The notes under the pieces are model-generated. The model was given only the letters and a program-made list of their open reading frames with translations, had not been told where the DNA came from and made no database searches. The position numbers and the translations under genes were made by a program. 64,000 bases of DNA, taken from NCBI RefSeq assembly GCF_013170845.1, contig NZ_CP033367.1:4403001-4467000 (forward strand). Direction: 5' to 3'. This DNA is from Mesorhizobium loti R88b. Its GTDB lineage: Bacteria; Pseudomonadota; Alphaproteobacteria; Rhizobiales; Rhizobiaceae. This document shows positions 30,345 to 40,973 of this stretch, in pieces (within the stretch, counting starts at the first letter, position 1; every line of letters starts with the position of its first letter).

Positions 30345-31181
30345 TCAGAGCCGGGTGCGGACCGTCCACAGTTCCGGAAAAAGCACGACCTCGAGCATTT
30401 TCTTGAGGTACGACGCGCCTGATGTGCCGCCCGTGCCGCGCTTCAGGCCGATGATGCGTTCGACCGTGGTGACGTGGTTGAAGCGCCAGCGACGGAAATA
30501 GTCCTCGAAATCGACCAGCTTCTCGGCCAGCTCATAAAACATCCAGTAGCGCTGCGGATCGCGGTAGACGGTCTGCCAGGCGACCAGGACCTCTTCATTC
30601 TCGGTCCGGGTTTCGCGCCAGTCCGTTCGCCTTGCGTCGGCGCCGATATCGAATCCGTTGCGCGCCAATAGCAGCAAGGCTTCGTCGTAGAGTGACGGCT
30701 CGGCAAGGATCGCTTCCAGCTTACCGTTAAGGTCCGGCCGGTGCTTGTGCGGGCCGAGCATGGCGAGGTTGCGGTTGCCGGCCATGAATTCGATGGCGCG
30801 ATACTGCCAGGACTGGAAGCCCGAGGATTGGCCGAGCGCGTCGCGGAATTCGGTGTATTCGCTTGGCGTCATGGTGCGCAGCACGTCCCAGGCGTTGTTC
30901 AGCTGCTCGAAAATGCGCGCGACGCGCGACAGCATCTTGAAGCTCGGCTCGAGGCGGTCGGCGCGGATGGAGCGGATCGCGGCGCCGATCTCGTGCAGCG
31001 CGAGCTTCATCCAGAGTTCGGACGTCTGGTGCTGGATGATGAACAGCATCTCGTCATGCGCCGACGACAGCGGCGTCTGTGCCTCCAGCACTTTTTCCAG
31101 GTGCAGATAGTCGCTGTAGGACATGCGTTCCTTGAACGACATCTGCGCGCCTTCGGAGGCCGGATCGTAGGGCTCGCTCAA
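30345..31181 (-). CDS. kynA: Tryptophan 2,3-dioxygenase
   Basis: A 278-aa heme enzyme oxidising L-tryptophan to N-formylkynurenine. It carries [33 protein letters not shown] (distal and substrate region), [25 protein letters not shown] (axial His) and [12 protein letters not shown]. The start is taken as TTG at 31181, because CGGAGAAAATCAA sits just upstream and TTGA overlaps the ligase stop by 4 nt; the first ATG in frame is 13 codons later, at 31142. A longer frame from 31562 is out-of-frame translation of the ligase. Confidence 0.94.
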   Translation of the reverse strand: MSEPYDPASEGAQMSFKERMSYSDYLHLEKVLEAQTPLSSAHDEMLFIIQHQTSELWMKLALHEIGAAIRSIRADRLEPSFKMLSRVARIFEQLNNAWDVLRTMTPSEYTEFRDALGQSSGFQSWQYRAIEFMAGNRNLAMLGPHKHRPDLNGKLEAILAEPSLYDEALLLLARNGFDIGADARRTDWRETRTENEEVLVAWQTVYRDPQRYWMFYELAEKLVDFEDYFRRWRFNHVTTVERIIGLKRGTGGTSGASYLKKMLEVVLFPELWTVRTRL

Positions 31182-32803
31182 TTGATTTTCTCCGTGCGCA
31201 GCCGGAAGCGCTGGATCTTGCCGGTCTGGGTCTTGGGCAGGGCGGTGATGAATTTCACCGAGCGCGGATATTTGTAGGGCGCGATCGTTGCCTTGACGTG
31301 GTCCTGCAGGCGCTTGATGGTCAGCGCGTCGGGCGGAACACCTTGCACCAGCACGACATGCGCCTCGACGATCTCGCCGCGCTCGGCATCGCTGGCGCCG
31401 ATGACCGCGCATTCGGCGACATCCGGGTGCGACAGCAGCGCTGCCTCGACCTCGGGCCCGGCGATATTGTAGCCGGCGCTGACAATCATGTCGTCGGACC
31501 GTGCGGCGAAATGGAAGAAACCGTCTTCGTCCTGGGTAAACGTGTCGCCGGTGAGGTTCCAACCGTCGCGCACATACTCCTTCTGCCTGTCGTCGGCCAT
31601 GTAGCGGCAGCCGGTCGGGCCGCGCACCGCCAGCCGTCCTGTCTCGCCACGCGGCACCTCGCGCATCGCATCGTCGACGATGCGCGCCTCGTAGCCGCCG
31701 ACCGGCTTGCCCGTGGAAGCAGGCTTCATGTCGTCAAAGCGGTTGGAGATGAAGATGTGCAGCATTTCGGTGGCGCCGATGCCGTCGAGGATCGGCTTGC
31801 CGGTCTTCTCAGTCCACTCTTCAAAGACAGGACCAGGCAATGTTTCGCCCGCCGAAACGGCAACGCGCAGCGATGACAGGTCGGCACCTTCATCCATGGC
31901 CTTCAGCATGGCACGGTAGGCGGTCGGCGCGGTGAAGGAGATGGTCGCTTTGTAGGTCTCGATGATGTGGATCATGTTGGGCGGCGTCGCCTGCTCCAGC
32001 AACGTCGCCGCGGCACCGAAGCGCAGGGGAAAGATGGCGAGTCCGCCAAGGCCGAAGGTGAAGGCGAGCGGCGGTGAGCCGACAAAGATGTCGTCCGGCG
32101 TCACCTGCAGGATCTCGCGGGCATAGGCGTCGGCGATGATCAGGAGATCGCGGTGGAAATGCATCGTCGCCTTCGGCACGCCTGTCGTGCCTGAGGTGAA
32201 GCCGAGCAGTGCGACATCGTCGCGGCCGGTGTTGACGGCGGTGAAGGTGACCGGTTTGTCGAGGGCGGCGCGATCGAGTTCGGCATCATGGTTGGCGGTG
32301 CCGTCGAAGCCGATGACCTGCTTGAGAAACGCGCTGTCCTTGGCACAGGCGGTCATCTCGTCCATCAGCCTGGTGTCGCAAAGCGCAATGGTGATCTCCG
32401 CCTTGTCGACGATCTTGGTGAGTTCGCCGGCGCGAAGCATCGGCATGGTGTTGACGACGACGGCGCCGACCTTGGTGGCGGCCAGCCAGCAGGCGACCAT
32501 TGCGGGGTTGTTGGCGGAGCGGATCAGCACCCGGTTGCCCGGCTTGACGCCGTAATTCTCGACCAGCGCATGGGCCAGCCTGTTCGTCCAGTCGGACAAT
32601 TCCTTGTAGGTGCGGCGGCGGCCATTGCCGATCAGCGCGGTGTGATCGCCGAGACCCTTTTCGACCAGCCTGTCCGTCAATTCGACACCCGCGTTGAGGC
32701 GTTCGGGATAGTCGAAGCCGCCGAGCAGGATATCAGGCCATTGATCCGGCGGCGGCAGATTATCGCGCGTGAACGTGTCGATATGCGCTGAAGGCCCAAG
32801 CAT
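31178..32803 (-). CDS. 2-aminobenzoate (anthranilate)-/benzoate-CoA ligase type acyl-CoA synthetase
   Basis: A 541-aa ANL-superfamily ligase. Adenylation motifs are [18 protein letters not shown] (P-loop), [11 protein letters not shown] and DGWNLTGD, with the C-terminal Lys in [10 protein letters not shown]. The overall sequence ([14 protein letters not shown] near the N-terminus, YPERLNAG) is of the benzoate/2-aminobenzoate-CoA ligase subgroup. Coupling to kynA and kynU, which yield anthranilate, makes anthranilate the likely substrate. The start at 32803 ([10 protein letters not shown]) is used, since the 68-residue extension to 33007 is not family-like. Confidence 0.82.
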   Translation of the reverse strand: MLGPSAHIDTFTRDNLPPPDQWPDILLGGFDYPERLNAGVELTDRLVEKGLGDHTALIGNGRRRTYKELSDWTNRLAHALVENYGVKPGNRVLIRSANNPAMVACWLAATKVGAVVVNTMPMLRAGELTKIVDKAEITIALCDTRLMDEMTACAKDSAFLKQVIGFDGTANHDAELDRAALDKPVTFTAVNTGRDDVALLGFTSGTTGVPKATMHFHRDLLIIADAYAREILQVTPDDIFVGSPPLAFTFGLGGLAIFPLRFGAAATLLEQATPPNMIHIIETYKATISFTAPTAYRAMLKAMDEGADLSSLRVAVSAGETLPGPVFEEWTEKTGKPILDGIGATEMLHIFISNRFDDMKPASTGKPVGGYEARIVDDAMREVPRGETGRLAVRGPTGCRYMADDRQKEYVRDGWNLTGDTFTQDEDGFFHFAARSDDMIVSAGYNIAGPEVEAALLSHPDVAECAVIGASDAERGEIVEAHVVLVQGVPPDALTIKRLQDHVKATIAPYKYPRSVKFITALPKTQTGKIQRFRLRTEKIN

Positions 32804-33116
32804 GTCGCCGCCATCCCATCTGCTGCCTGGCCAGTGCGCGAAGCATCTGTCCGAGGCGGTGAATCTGAAGTTCCCATCTTTCGCGAGAGGCTTCGTGCAG
32901 TCGGTTACGCCTGTTCGAAGACGCCACCAGCAAAAGGTGACCATCCGCAGGTTTTGGACAGCACAGCTGACCTCCCATTGTCGGCTGTTCGTCAGGCAGG
33001 ATCGCACCAGTCGAAATTTGTTTCAAGCCTAAAATGTTTTTGCCTAGGGCGTTGATGCATGGCATGGTGACGGCCATTGCCGGCGCTGAAACGGATGCGC
33101 TTTGGGGAGGGTGCCG
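32804..33116. promoter_or_regulatory. Divergent control region of the kyn module
   Basis: 313 bp with no gene. TTTCAAGCCTAAAA at 33021-33034 is an imperfect palindrome (TTTnAnG/CnTnAAA) within an AT-rich patch between the two divergent starts, a candidate operator or promoter core. No regulator gene lies in the module. Confidence 0.35.
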
Positions 33117-33947
33117 ATGCCTGGACATCGCATTGCCGATTGGAACAATGCCTACGCCAATGGTGCGAATATCGCCGGCAGCAACCGTTGGCCGGCCGCC
33201 TGGGCGGAGCCGGCGCAAGCCTTCCGTGACGCATTGTCGGCGCAGGGCCGGGCGCGCATCGACATCGCCTATGGCGACCGGCCGCGCAATCGGTTCGATC
33301 TTTTCCTGCCCGAGGCCGCGCCCAAGGGGCTCGTCGTGTTTATCCATGGCGGTTATTGGCTGGAGTCCGACAAGAGCGACTGGTCGCACCTCGCCAAGGG
33401 CGCGGTCGGCAACGGCTTTGCAGTGGCGATGCCGTCCTACACGCTGTGCCCGGACATACGCATCGCCGGCATTGTCCGCGAAATCGGCACGGCGATCGAC
33501 ATGGCGGCGGCGATGGTCGGGGGACCGCTGATGCTGACAGGACATTCAGCTGGCGGACATCTAGCCAGTCGGATGGTCACCACGACCACGCCTCTGGCGG
33601 CCGATGTGGCAAGGCGCATACGCCACGTCGTCTCGATTTCAGGCCTGCATGACCTGCGTCCACTTATGTTCATCGGGCATAACGCGGCGCTGGCAATCGA
33701 TGAGGCCGAAGCCCTTACGGAAAGCCCGGCGCTGCTGCGGCCCCTGACGGGTGCCCGCATCACCTGTTGGGCCGGAGGCGGTGAGCGCTCGGAGTTCCTG
33801 CGCCAGAATGCGTTGCTGGCCAACATTTGGACCGGCCTTGGCGCCACCACCAGTGCGATCGTCGAACCCGACCGGCATCATTATGACATTGTGGACGGGC
33901 TTGCCGATCCGGCACATGCGATGACGCGGACCTTGATCTCGGAATAG
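33117..33947 (+). CDS. Alpha/beta hydrolase, probable arylformamidase (kynurenine formamidase, HGGYW type)
   Basis: A 276-aa alpha/beta hydrolase. HGGYW at 77-81 is the oxyanion-hole motif of the AFMID/BNA7 kynurenine formamidases; the nucleophile is S144 (GHSAGGHLAS), an Asp candidate is in SISGLHDLRPL, and the catalytic His is around 254-255 (EPDRHHYDIV). ATG 33117 follows GGGAGGG, better than TTG 33102. It is divergent from the ligase-kynA-kynU run. Hydrolysis of N-formylkynurenine is the missing step between kynA and kynU, so context agrees with the motif. General esterase activity remains possible. Confidence 0.78.
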   Translation: MPGHRIADWNNAYANGANIAGSNRWPAAWAEPAQAFRDALSAQGRARIDIAYGDRPRNRFDLFLPEAAPKGLVVFIHGGYWLESDKSDWSHLAKGAVGNGFAVAMPSYTLCPDIRIAGIVREIGTAIDMAAAMVGGPLMLTGHSAGGHLASRMVTTTTPLAADVARRIRHVVSISGLHDLRPLMFIGHNAALAIDEAEALTESPALLRPLTGARITCWAGGGERSEFLRQNALLANIWTGLGATTSAIVEPDRHHYDIVDGLADPAHAMTRTLISE

Positions 33948-33984
33948 AAGAGATCATTTTCCGTAATTCTATCAGTTGGTTGTA

Positions 33985-34003
33985 TTGCGCTACTTTAGCG
34001 CAA
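33985..34003. terminator. Hairpin at the hydrolase/moeA convergence
   Basis: TTGCGCTA (33985-33992), loop CTT, TAGCGCAA (33996-34003) is a perfect 8-bp stem overlapping the moeA stop codon. There is no T-run on either side, so the role as terminator is uncertain. Confidence 0.35.
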
Positions 34004-35200
34004 CATCAGGACCTTGCAAGGGTCTCCGGTCGCGGATGCAGGGGCAAACGGTGCCCGCACGATCAGCCCGTTGGCGTCGGCCAGCATCCGCAGCATCGAG
34101 GAATCCTGGATGCTGAACGGCGTCGCCACCAGCCCGCCATCGTCTTCCCTGACCACCGCCCGCACATAATCCTGGCGCAGATCATTGGCCGCCATTGCGG
34201 CGCCCAACCGTGCCGGACGAATGTCCTGGCGATGATTGCGGCCGCCGAGCCTGGCCAGAAGCGGCTTCAGGAACAATTGCGAGCAGACCAGGCTGGCCAC
34301 CGGGTTACCGGGCAGGCCGATGCACCTGATAGCGCCGAGACGGCCGAACATCAGCGGCTTGCCGGGGCGCATGGCGATCTTCCAGAAGCCGAGCGTCATG
34401 CCTTCGCCAGTCAGCACGTCATGGATCAAGTCGTGATCGCCGACCGAGGCGCCGCCAAGAGTGACGATGACATCCGCACCGGCCGCGACGGCTTTTTGCA
34501 CCAGCGCTGCAATTGCCTCCTTGCGATCGGCGGCAATGCCGAGATCGAGTGCACGAGCTCCGACCGATTGTGCGGCAGCGGCGACGCCGTAAGCGTTGGA
34601 CGAGATGATCTGGTCCGGCCCAAGTTCGCTGCCCGGCGGCAACAGCTCGTCGCCGGTGGCAATGATGGCGACCAGCGGCCGTCTGACCACATTTACCGTG
34701 GGATGGTTTGCCGATGCGGCTAGCGAAAGCGCCGCCGGGTCGAGCAAGCGGCCTTGTTCCAACAGGACGTCGCCCTTGGAAAAGTCGAGGCCGATGCGGC
34801 GGATGTTGCGCCACTCGGCGGTGGGCTCGATCACTTCGATATTGCCGCCGCCGAGATCCCGGACATTCTCCTGGATGACGATGGTGTCGGCGCCTTCAGG
34901 CAGCGGCGCGCCGGTGAAGATGCGCACCGCCTGGCGCTCGCCGACCGTGCCGTCAAAGCCACGCCCGGCCGGCGCCATGCCGATCACCGAGAGTCTCGAC
35001 GGTACCGAAGCGACATCGGCTGCGCGGGTGGCATAACCATCCATGGCCGAGGCATTGAAGGGCGGCTGGGTGCGCAGCGCCACGACATGCTCCGCCAACA
35101 CGCGATCGACCGCCTCGAAGAGAGAAACGCTTTCGCCGGCCAAGGGTGCGGCACCATCAAGCAGGCGTTCGAGCGCCTCCGCGACGGGAACCAGCGCCAT
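33995..35200 (-). CDS. moeA: Molybdopterin molybdenumtransferase
   Basis: A 401-aa MoeA that inserts molybdate into adenylated molybdopterin. Seen are PPFNASAMDGYATRAADV, RIFTGAPLPEGADTIVIQEN, PLVAIIATGDELLPPG, VTLGGASVGDHDLI and RPGKPLMFGRLG. Its start overlaps the moaC stop by one base (TGATG). It is the last gene of the ppiD-trpD-trpC-moaC-moeA run; in related genomes lexA normally follows, but here the kyn module comes next. Confidence 0.95.
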   Translation of the reverse strand: MALVPVAEALERLLDGAAPLAGESVSLFEAVDRVLAEHVVALRTQPPFNASAMDGYATRAADVASVPSRLSVIGMAPAGRGFDGTVGERQAVRIFTGAPLPEGADTIVIQENVRDLGGGNIEVIEPTAEWRNIRRIGLDFSKGDVLLEQGRLLDPAALSLAASANHPTVNVVRRPLVAIIATGDELLPPGSELGPDQIISSNAYGVAAAAQSVGARALDLGIAADRKEAIAALVQKAVAAGADVIVTLGGASVGDHDLIHDVLTGEGMTLGFWKIAMRPGKPLMFGRLGAIRCIGLPGNPVASLVCSQLFLKPLLARLGGRNHRQDIRPARLGAAMAANDLRQDYVRAVVREDDGGLVATPFSIQDSSMLRMLADANGLIVRAPFAPASATGDPCKVLMLR

Positions 35201-35697
35201 CAGGTACCTGCCCCATGTTCAGTGGCCTTGTAGTCACCCGACTTGCCGCCGGTCTTTTCGACCAGCCGGATGCCGGAGATGACCATGGCGCGGTCCACCG
35301 CCTTGGCCATGTCGTAAATGGTCAGGCAGGCGACCGACGCTGCGGTCAGCGCTTCCATCTCGACGCCGGTCTTGCCGGTTACGCGCGCCAACGCGGTGAC
35401 CTTCAGCCCCGGCAGCGAATGATCAGGCTCGATGTCGACGGAAACCTTGGTCAGGAGCAGCGGATGGCAGAGCGGGATCAGCTCATGCGCCTTCTTCGCC
35501 GCCATGATGCCGGCGATGCGCGCGGTGCCGAGCACATCGCCCTTCTTGGCGTTGCCGGCAAGAATGGTCTTCAGCGTCTCGGGCTGCATCGAAACGAAAC
35601 CCTCGGCGATCGCGGTTCGCGTCGTTTCTTCCTTGTCGCCAACATCGACCATGTTGGCCTCGCCCTGCGCGCCGAGATGGGTGAGGGCGGGCGACAT
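35200..35697 (-). CDS. moaC: Cyclic pyranopterin monophosphate synthase
   Basis: A 165-aa MoaC, which makes cyclic pyranopterin monophosphate in molybdenum-cofactor synthesis. [67 protein letters not shown] and KAVDRAM are all present. It starts 2 bp after trpC, without its own promoter region, so it shares the trp transcript. Confidence 0.97.
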   Translation of the reverse strand: MSPALTHLGAQGEANMVDVGDKEETTRTAIAEGFVSMQPETLKTILAGNAKKGDVLGTARIAGIMAAKKAHELIPLCHPLLLTKVSVDIEPDHSLPGLKVTALARVTGKTGVEMEALTAASVACLTIYDMAKAVDRAMVISGIRLVEKTGGKSGDYKATEHGAGT

Positions 35698-35699
35698 CC

Positions 35700-36512
35700 T
35701 CAGACAGCCTCAGCCACGGCCTTGCCCGTCAAAAGCAGGCGCGTCGCCGCGGTGACGTCCTCTTGCCGCATCAGGCTCTCGCCGACGAGGAAGGTGCCGA
35801 TGCCGGTCTTCTGCATTCTGAGGCAGTCGTCATGCGTGAAAATACCGCTCTCGCTGACCAGCAGGCGGCCGCCCGGCACCATCGGCGCCAGCCGCTCCGA
35901 GGTTTTAAGGCTGGTTTCGAACGTCCTCAGATTACGGTTGTTAATGCCGATCAGCTGCGACGAGAGTTTTACCGCGCGCAGCGTCTCGGCCTCGTCATGC
36001 ACCTCGATCAGCGCATCCATGCCGAGTTCGAATGCGGTCGTCTCCAATTCGCTCGCCAGGGCGTCATCGACGCTGGCCATGATGATCAGGATGGCATCAG
36101 CGCCCCAGGCGCGAGCCTCATAGACCTGGTAGGGATCAAACAGGAAATCCTTGCGCAGCGCGGGCAGGGCGACGGCTGCCCGTGCCTTGGTGAGGAATTC
36201 CGGCGCACCCTGGAAGGACGGCGCATCGGTCAACACCGAAAGACAGGCGGCGCCGCCTGCCTCATAGGCCTGCGCCAATGCCGGCGGATCGAAGTCGGCC
36301 CGGATCAACCCCTTGGAGGGGCTAGCCTTCTTGATTTCGGCGATCAGGGCGAAGTTGCCCGACCTGCGTTTCGCCTCAAGTGCCGCGAGAAAGCCGCGTG
36401 GTGCATCGGCGTCCTTGGCCCGCGCCTTGATCTCGGCCATCGGTATGCGTGCCTTGGCGGCAGCGATCTCGTCGCGCTTGTAGGCCTCGATCTTGCGCAG
36501 AATGTCAGACAC
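35700..36512 (-). CDS. trpC: Indole-3-glycerol-phosphate synthase
   Basis: A 270-aa TIM-barrel enzyme that closes the indole ring in tryptophan synthesis. Motifs are [40 protein letters not shown] (catalytic Lys), LIEVHDEAE and [12 protein letters not shown] stand-alone TrpC, not fused to TrpF. It lies 3 bp after trpD and 2 bp before moaC. Confidence 0.97.
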   Translation of the reverse strand: MSDILRKIEAYKRDEIAAAKARIPMAEIKARAKDADAPRGFLAALEAKRRSGNFALIAEIKKASPSKGLIRADFDPPALAQAYEAGGAACLSVLTDAPSFQGAPEFLTKARAAVALPALRKDFLFDPYQVYEARAWGADAILIIMASVDDALASELETTAFELGMDALIEVHDEAETLRAVKLSSQLIGINNRNLRTFETSLKTSERLAPMVPGGRLLVSESGIFTHDDCLRMQKTGIGTFLVGESLMRQEDVTAATRLLLTGKAVAEAV

Positions 36513-36515
36513 GGT

Positions 36516-37526
36516 TCACCCGTTCGAAATTTCGACCAGATGGTCGAGCACCTGCAGTGCACGGCCGCTGTCGATGGCTTGCACGGCGAGTGCGATGCCG
36601 TCGCCAAGCGTCGTTGCCTTGCCCGCGATAACCAGCCCCGCGCCGGCATTCATCAGCACGGTGTCGCGATAGGCGCCGGCAGCGCCGCCCAGCATATCGC
36701 GCAATGCCTTGGCATTGTAGGCGGCGTCGCCGCCGCGCAACTCGTCCTTGGTATGGCGCTTCAATCCAACCTCTTCCGGGGTCAGTATGAAGCTGCGGAT
36801 CTCGCCGCCAACCAGTTCGGCGACATGGGTCTCGCCAGTGGTGGTGATCTCGTCATAGCCATCGCCATGGGCTACCCAGGCATGCTCGGTGCCCAGCGCT
36901 TTCAGCGTCTCGGCCACCGGCATGATCCATTCCGGCAGGAACACGCCGACCATCTGCCTAACGACGCCAGCCGGATTGGAGAGCGGCCCGAGCAGGTTGA
37001 AGATGGTGCGTGTGCCGAGCTCGACGCGGGTCGGGCCGACATGTTTCATCGCCGGATGGTGCGCGGGCGCGAACATGAAGCCGACGCCCGCCTCGTGGAT
37101 GCAGCGGCCGATGAACTCGGGCGAGATGTCGATCTTGACGCCGAGCGCGATCAGCACGTCGGCAGCGCCGGTCAGCGAGGACAGGCCGCGATTGCCGTGC
37201 TTGGCGACTGGCACGCCGCTGCCGGCAATGACGAAGGCCGACCCCGTCGAAATGTTGACGCTGTGGGAATTGTCGCCGCCGGTGCCGACGATATCGATCG
37301 CGCCGGCGGGCGCCTCGACGCGAAGCATCTTGGCCCGCATCGTGGCGACAGCGCCCGAAATCTCGCTCACCGTTTCACCGCGCACGCGCAGCGCCATCAG
37401 GAAGCCGCCGATCTGCCCGGGGGTTGCGTCGCCCGACATGATGATGTCGAAGGCCTCGCGCGCTTCCTCAAAGGAAAGTGCGCTGCCGCCCGCGACCTTG
37501 GCGATATGGGTTTTCAGCGCGCTCAT
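36516..37526 (-). CDS. trpD: Anthranilate phosphoribosyltransferase
   Basis: A 336-aa enzyme joining anthranilate and PRPP. Substrate-binding motifs are [39 protein letters not shown], and [20 protein letters not shown]. The start overlaps the ppiD stop by 4 nt. Its substrate, anthranilate, is also the product of kynU in the nearby catabolic module. Confidence 0.97.
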   Translation of the reverse strand: MSALKTHIAKVAGGSALSFEEAREAFDIIMSGDATPGQIGGFLMALRVRGETVSEISGAVATMRAKMLRVEAPAGAIDIVGTGGDNSHSVNISTGSAFVIAGSGVPVAKHGNRGLSSLTGAADVLIALGVKIDISPEFIGRCIHEAGVGFMFAPAHHPAMKHVGPTRVELGTRTIFNLLGPLSNPAGVVRQMVGVFLPEWIMPVAETLKALGTEHAWVAHGDGYDEITTTGETHVAELVGGEIRSFILTPEEVGLKRHTKDELRGGDAAYNAKALRDMLGGAAGAYRDTVLMNAGAGLVIAGKATTLGDGIALAVQAIDSGRALQVLDHLVEISNG

Positions 37527-39415
37527 CGTGTCGAGGCTTGGGCAACGGCGGCCTGGTCGATGCGGACGTCATACTGCGTCTGCAACTGCGCCACCAATTG
37601 GTCGAGCAGATCGTCCGACATGCCGGAGGTGAAGGATTTCTGCGCATCCTCCGGCACCGAGCTGGCATCGGCTCCGGCCGGTTCGAACACTTCAGCGACC
37701 TTGAACAGGATCTGTCCGTCGCCGGTGGGCGAGGGGATCAAGCCGGTGCCGCCTTCGCCGACGCCGAACATCACGGCAGCGCCCTCCTTGCCGAAATCGG
37801 CATCGTCGGCCTCGCGCTTCAGGCCGCGCTTGGTCTGTTTGTCCAGCTTGAGCTCGCCGGCGATGACGTCGAGCGTTGCGCCCGCCTTGAGCCGCTTTTC
37901 GAGTTCGCCCGCCTTGGCGGCGAGCCGCTTGGTTGTCTCTGCCGCCGTCCAGTCGGCGACGACTTTCTGACGGACTTCATCCAGTGTCCGGTCGCGAGCC
38001 GCCGTGATCGAACCAACTTCGTAGAAGACGAAACCATTGTCGGCCGTGGTCAGCGCTTCGTTTTCGGTGTTGGGTTCGGCGTCAAACACGGCCTTGATCA
38101 AATCCGGCGATTCCGGCAGGTCCTTGACGATGGAGCCGTCCGGCCGGAGGCCATTGCGATCGATGGCGTCGATGGTGACGTCCTTCAGCTTCAGCTTGGT
38201 GGCCGCGTCTGCCAGTGAACTGCCTGAGGCACGGGTGTCTTCGTAGCTGTCGTGCACATCCAAAAGGATGCGGCTTGCCTCGCCCAGCGCCAGGTCCTTC
38301 TTGATCTGGTCGGACACTTCGGCGAGCGGCTTCACCACCTCGGGTTTGATCTCGGTGACGCGCAGCAGCACCGGGCCGAAGGAGCCCTGAACGACCTGGC
38401 TGACTTCGTTGGCGTTGAGCGCGAAGGCGGCATCGGCGACCGCCTTGTCGGCGATCTTGTCCCTGGCGAGTGTGCCAAGCAGCGTGTCGGCCGGGGTCTT
38501 GCCCTCGGCGGTCACCAGCTTTTCGAAAGTAGCGCCGGCCTTGAGCGAATCGAGCGCGGCCTTGGCCGCATCCGGCGTCTTGAAAACAAGTTGCTCGATG
38601 GTGCGCATTTCGGGCGTCGTGTAGCGCGCCTTGTTCTTGTTGAAGTCGTCGCTGACCTGTTGGTCGGTAACCGCGGTCGTATCCGCGATGTCCGCCGGCT
38701 CGAGGCGGACATAGGAGAATTTGCGGTATTCGGGTGCGGCGTAGGTTTTCTTGTTGGCCTCGAAATAAGCGGACAGCACGCTGTCGCTCGGTGCCTCGAT
38801 CGGCTGGACGAGCGTCTTTGGCAATGCCAGATAGTCGATGGTGCGGTCCTCGCCACGATAAAGCGCCACCGCCTTGAAGAATGTGTCCGGCGTCTTGAGG
38901 CCGTCGGAGACCGCCTCGACGATCTGCTGGCGCACCGCCACCTGGGCTCGGTTCTTCAGGTAGTCCTCGGGCCGCATGCCGACCTGGCGCAGCATGTATT
39001 CGAATGTTTTCCTGTCGAACTGGCCGCTTGGGCCCTTGAACGCCGGATCCTCACGCGTCAGCTCGGCCAGCCGGTCTTTGGACAGGCCGAGGCCCAGCTT
39101 ACGCGCCTGCTCGTCGAGAACGGCTCCGGAAACGAGCTGCGCCAGCACCGTGTTGTCGATGCCAAGTGCCTTTGCCTGTTCGTGAGTGAGGCGCTGACCG
39201 AACTGCTGCGACATGACGGCGAGCTGGCGATCATAGGCAAGGCGATATTCGTTGATCGATACTTTGGTGCCACCCGCTGATATCACCGAATCGTGGCCGG
39301 CAAAGCCGCCCATCAACTTCCCGGAGATGCCCCAGGCGGCGAAACTGACCACCAGCAGCGAAAGCAATGTCTTCGCGACCCAGGTACCCGCCGCGCTTCT
39401 CAATATACCAAGCAT
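37523..39415 (-). CDS. PpiD/SurA-like membrane-anchored peptidyl-prolyl isomerase family protein
   Basis: A 630-aa periplasmic chaperone-like protein. An N-terminal signal anchor ([20 protein letters not shown], about residues 16-35) is followed by a SurA_N-type helical region ([18 protein letters not shown], then [18 protein letters not shown]), and a parvulin-type domain around 250-360 ([14 protein letters not shown]). It is likely to assist folding of secreted or outer-membrane proteins. It heads the trpD-trpC-moaC-moeA run and is divergent from tpiA. Confidence 0.88.
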   Translation of the reverse strand: MLGILRSAAGTWVAKTLLSLLVVSFAAWGISGKLMGGFAGHDSVISAGGTKVSINEYRLAYDRQLAVMSQQFGQRLTHEQAKALGIDNTVLAQLVSGAVLDEQARKLGLGLSKDRLAELTREDPAFKGPSGQFDRKTFEYMLRQVGMRPEDYLKNRAQVAVRQQIVEAVSDGLKTPDTFFKAVALYRGEDRTIDYLALPKTLVQPIEAPSDSVLSAYFEANKKTYAAPEYRKFSYVRLEPADIADTTAVTDQQVSDDFNKNKARYTTPEMRTIEQLVFKTPDAAKAALDSLKAGATFEKLVTAEGKTPADTLLGTLARDKIADKAVADAAFALNANEVSQVVQGSFGPVLLRVTEIKPEVVKPLAEVSDQIKKDLALGEASRILLDVHDSYEDTRASGSSLADAATKLKLKDVTIDAIDRNGLRPDGSIVKDLPESPDLIKAVFDAEPNTENEALTTADNGFVFYEVGSITAARDRTLDEVRQKVVADWTAAETTKRLAAKAGELEKRLKAGATLDVIAGELKLDKQTKRGLKREADDADFGKEGAAVMFGVGEGGTGLIPSPTGDGQILFKVAEVFEPAGADASSVPEDAQKSFTSGMSDDLLDQLVAQLQTQYDVRIDQAAVAQASTR

Positions 39416-39558
39416 GGTTACTTCCGATTTATGCGCATTTTCGCATGCGCCGAGTCTGAAACAAGCGCAATAGCGCCCTTCCGGCCCACTGTCGATTGCT
39501 TTGTGGCCTGATTTTGGTAGTGAGGGCCAGAGCCTGATATTGCCCGGAGAAGCAGACC

Positions 39559-40329
39559 ATGACGCCAGGAATTCGCCCGCTTGTCGCCGGCAACTGGAAA
39601 ATGAACGGCACCAGTGCCTCGCTCAATGAGCTCAGGATGATCGGCAACGGGTTCATGAGCGGGCTCGATGCCGAGACCGAATCCCTGGTCTGCGTTCCGG
39701 CGACGCTGCTTTCCCATGCCGCCGAGATTCTGTCGCGTACGCCGGTCCATGCCGGCGGCGAGGACTGCCACACCAAGGAAAGCGGCGCCTACACTGGCTG
39801 CATATCGGCGGAGATGTTGAAGGACGCTGGCGCGAGCCATGTCATTGTCGGCCATTCCGAATGCCGAGAACAACGCGGCGACGACGACGCGACCGTCCAG
39901 GCCAAGGCCACCGCCGCATGGCGCGCCGGGCTGGTGGCAATCGTTTGCATCGGCGAGACGCAGCAGCAGCGCGAAGCGGGCGCGACGCTGGACGTGCTGT
40001 CGCGCCAGGTCGCCGGCTCGGTGCCGCCAAGTGCCACGCCATCCAACACCGTCATTGCCTATGAGCCGGTATGGGCGATCGGCACCGGGTTGACGCCGAC
40101 GGCAGCCGATGTGGCCGAGGCGCATGCGCATATCCGCGAACAGCTGTCGGAAAAACTCGGCGCCATCGCTGCCAAGATGCGCATTCTCTATGGCGGCTCG
40201 GTCAAGCCGTCCAACGCAGTGGAACTGCTGGGCGTCAGGAATGTGGATGGCGCGCTGGTCGGCGGCGCCAGCCTGAAAGCGGCTGATTTCCTGGGTATCG
40301 CGGAAGCCTATCGCAGCATTGCAGGCTGA
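39559..40329 (+). CDS. tpiA: Triosephosphate isomerase
   Basis: A 256-aa glycolytic TIM barrel. Active-site Lys is in [11 protein letters not shown], His in [10 protein letters not shown] and Glu in [12 protein letters not shown]; the C-terminal phosphate loop reads [11 protein letters not shown] and LVGGASL. ATG 39559 follows CGGAGAAGCAGACC. It is divergent from ppiD, with 143 bp between. Confidence 0.97.
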   Translation: MTPGIRPLVAGNWKMNGTSASLNELRMIGNGFMSGLDAETESLVCVPATLLSHAAEILSRTPVHAGGEDCHTKESGAYTGCISAEMLKDAGASHVIVGHSECREQRGDDDATVQAKATAAWRAGLVAIVCIGETQQQREAGATLDVLSRQVAGSVPPSATPSNTVIAYEPVWAIGTGLTPTAADVAEAHAHIREQLSEKLGAIAAKMRILYGGSVKPSNAVELLGVRNVDGALVGGASLKAADFLGIAEAYRSIAG

Positions 40330-40341
40330 GATCCGCGATGC

Positions 40342-40363
40342 TGGACGGGTCTCATCCCGTCCA
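40342..40363 (+). terminator. Hairpin after tpiA
   Basis: TGGACGGG (40342-40349), loop TCTCAT, CCCGTCCA (40356-40363), then AATTCGTTGC. A perfect 8-bp stem with a weak T-tract, 12 nt after the stop: a plausible but not strong terminator. Confidence 0.5.
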
Positions 40364-40496
40364 AATTCGTTGCAAAGAGTGCGTTGCTTCCCATATTCCG
40401 GCCACGGGCTTGGAAATGCCGTGAAAGCATTGTATTGAGCCGCCTCCAATTCACCGGTCGTGTCCGCGGCCGGGCAAGGCCTTGCCAGGATAAACT

Positions 40497-40973
40497 ATGC
40501 AAACCGTACTGATCGTCATCCATCTCATGGTCGTGCTCGCCCTTGTCGGCGTGGTGCTGCTGCAACGCTCCGAAGGCGGCGGCCTTGGCATTGGTGGCGG
40601 ATCGGGCTTCATGACGGCGCGTGGCGCAGCCAACGCACTGACCCGGGCGACGGCGATCCTGGCGGCCGCCTTCTTCGTGACGTCGCTCACCTTGTCGGTC
40701 ATCGCCCGCTATGGCGAGAAGCCGATCGACATTCTCGACCGCGTTCCCGCGACGTCGGACGGCGCCGGCAAGGGCGTGCTCAACCAATTGCCCGGCACCA
40801 CCACCCCGGCACCGGCCGGCACCACCACGCCGACGCCGCCGTCAGGCAACGATGCAGCGGCGAAGCCTCCGGCAACAGCTCCGGCCACCGCGCCCGCCAC
40901 CGGTACGACCCCGCCGGCAAGCAACGGCACGACCAACACCGCGCCGGCGGCCCCCCAGGTTCCGAACAAGTAA
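40497..40973 (+). CDS. secG: Preprotein translocase subunit SecG
   Basis: A 158-aa SecG with two membrane helices (about residues 2-21 and 53-73) flanking the conserved loop QRSEGGGLGIGGGSGFMTAR. The C-terminal half is a long low-complexity tail rich in Pro, Thr and Ala, which makes it about twice the length of E. coli SecG; extended tails of this kind are common in rhizobia. It stands between tpiA and the L,D-transpeptidase gene. Confidence 0.93.
   Translation: MQTVLIVIHLMVVLALVGVVLLQRSEGGGLGIGGGSGFMTARGAANALTRATAILAAAFFVTSLTLSVIARYGEKPIDILDRVPATSDGAGKGVLNQLPGTTTPAPAGTTTPTPPSGNDAAAKPPATAPATAPATGTTPPASNGTTNTAPAAPQVPNK

Noticed and set aside
35763..37970. 735-codon plus-strand frame across trpC, trpD and the end of ppiD
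   Set aside because: Antisense to three clear genes; a GC-bias artefact.
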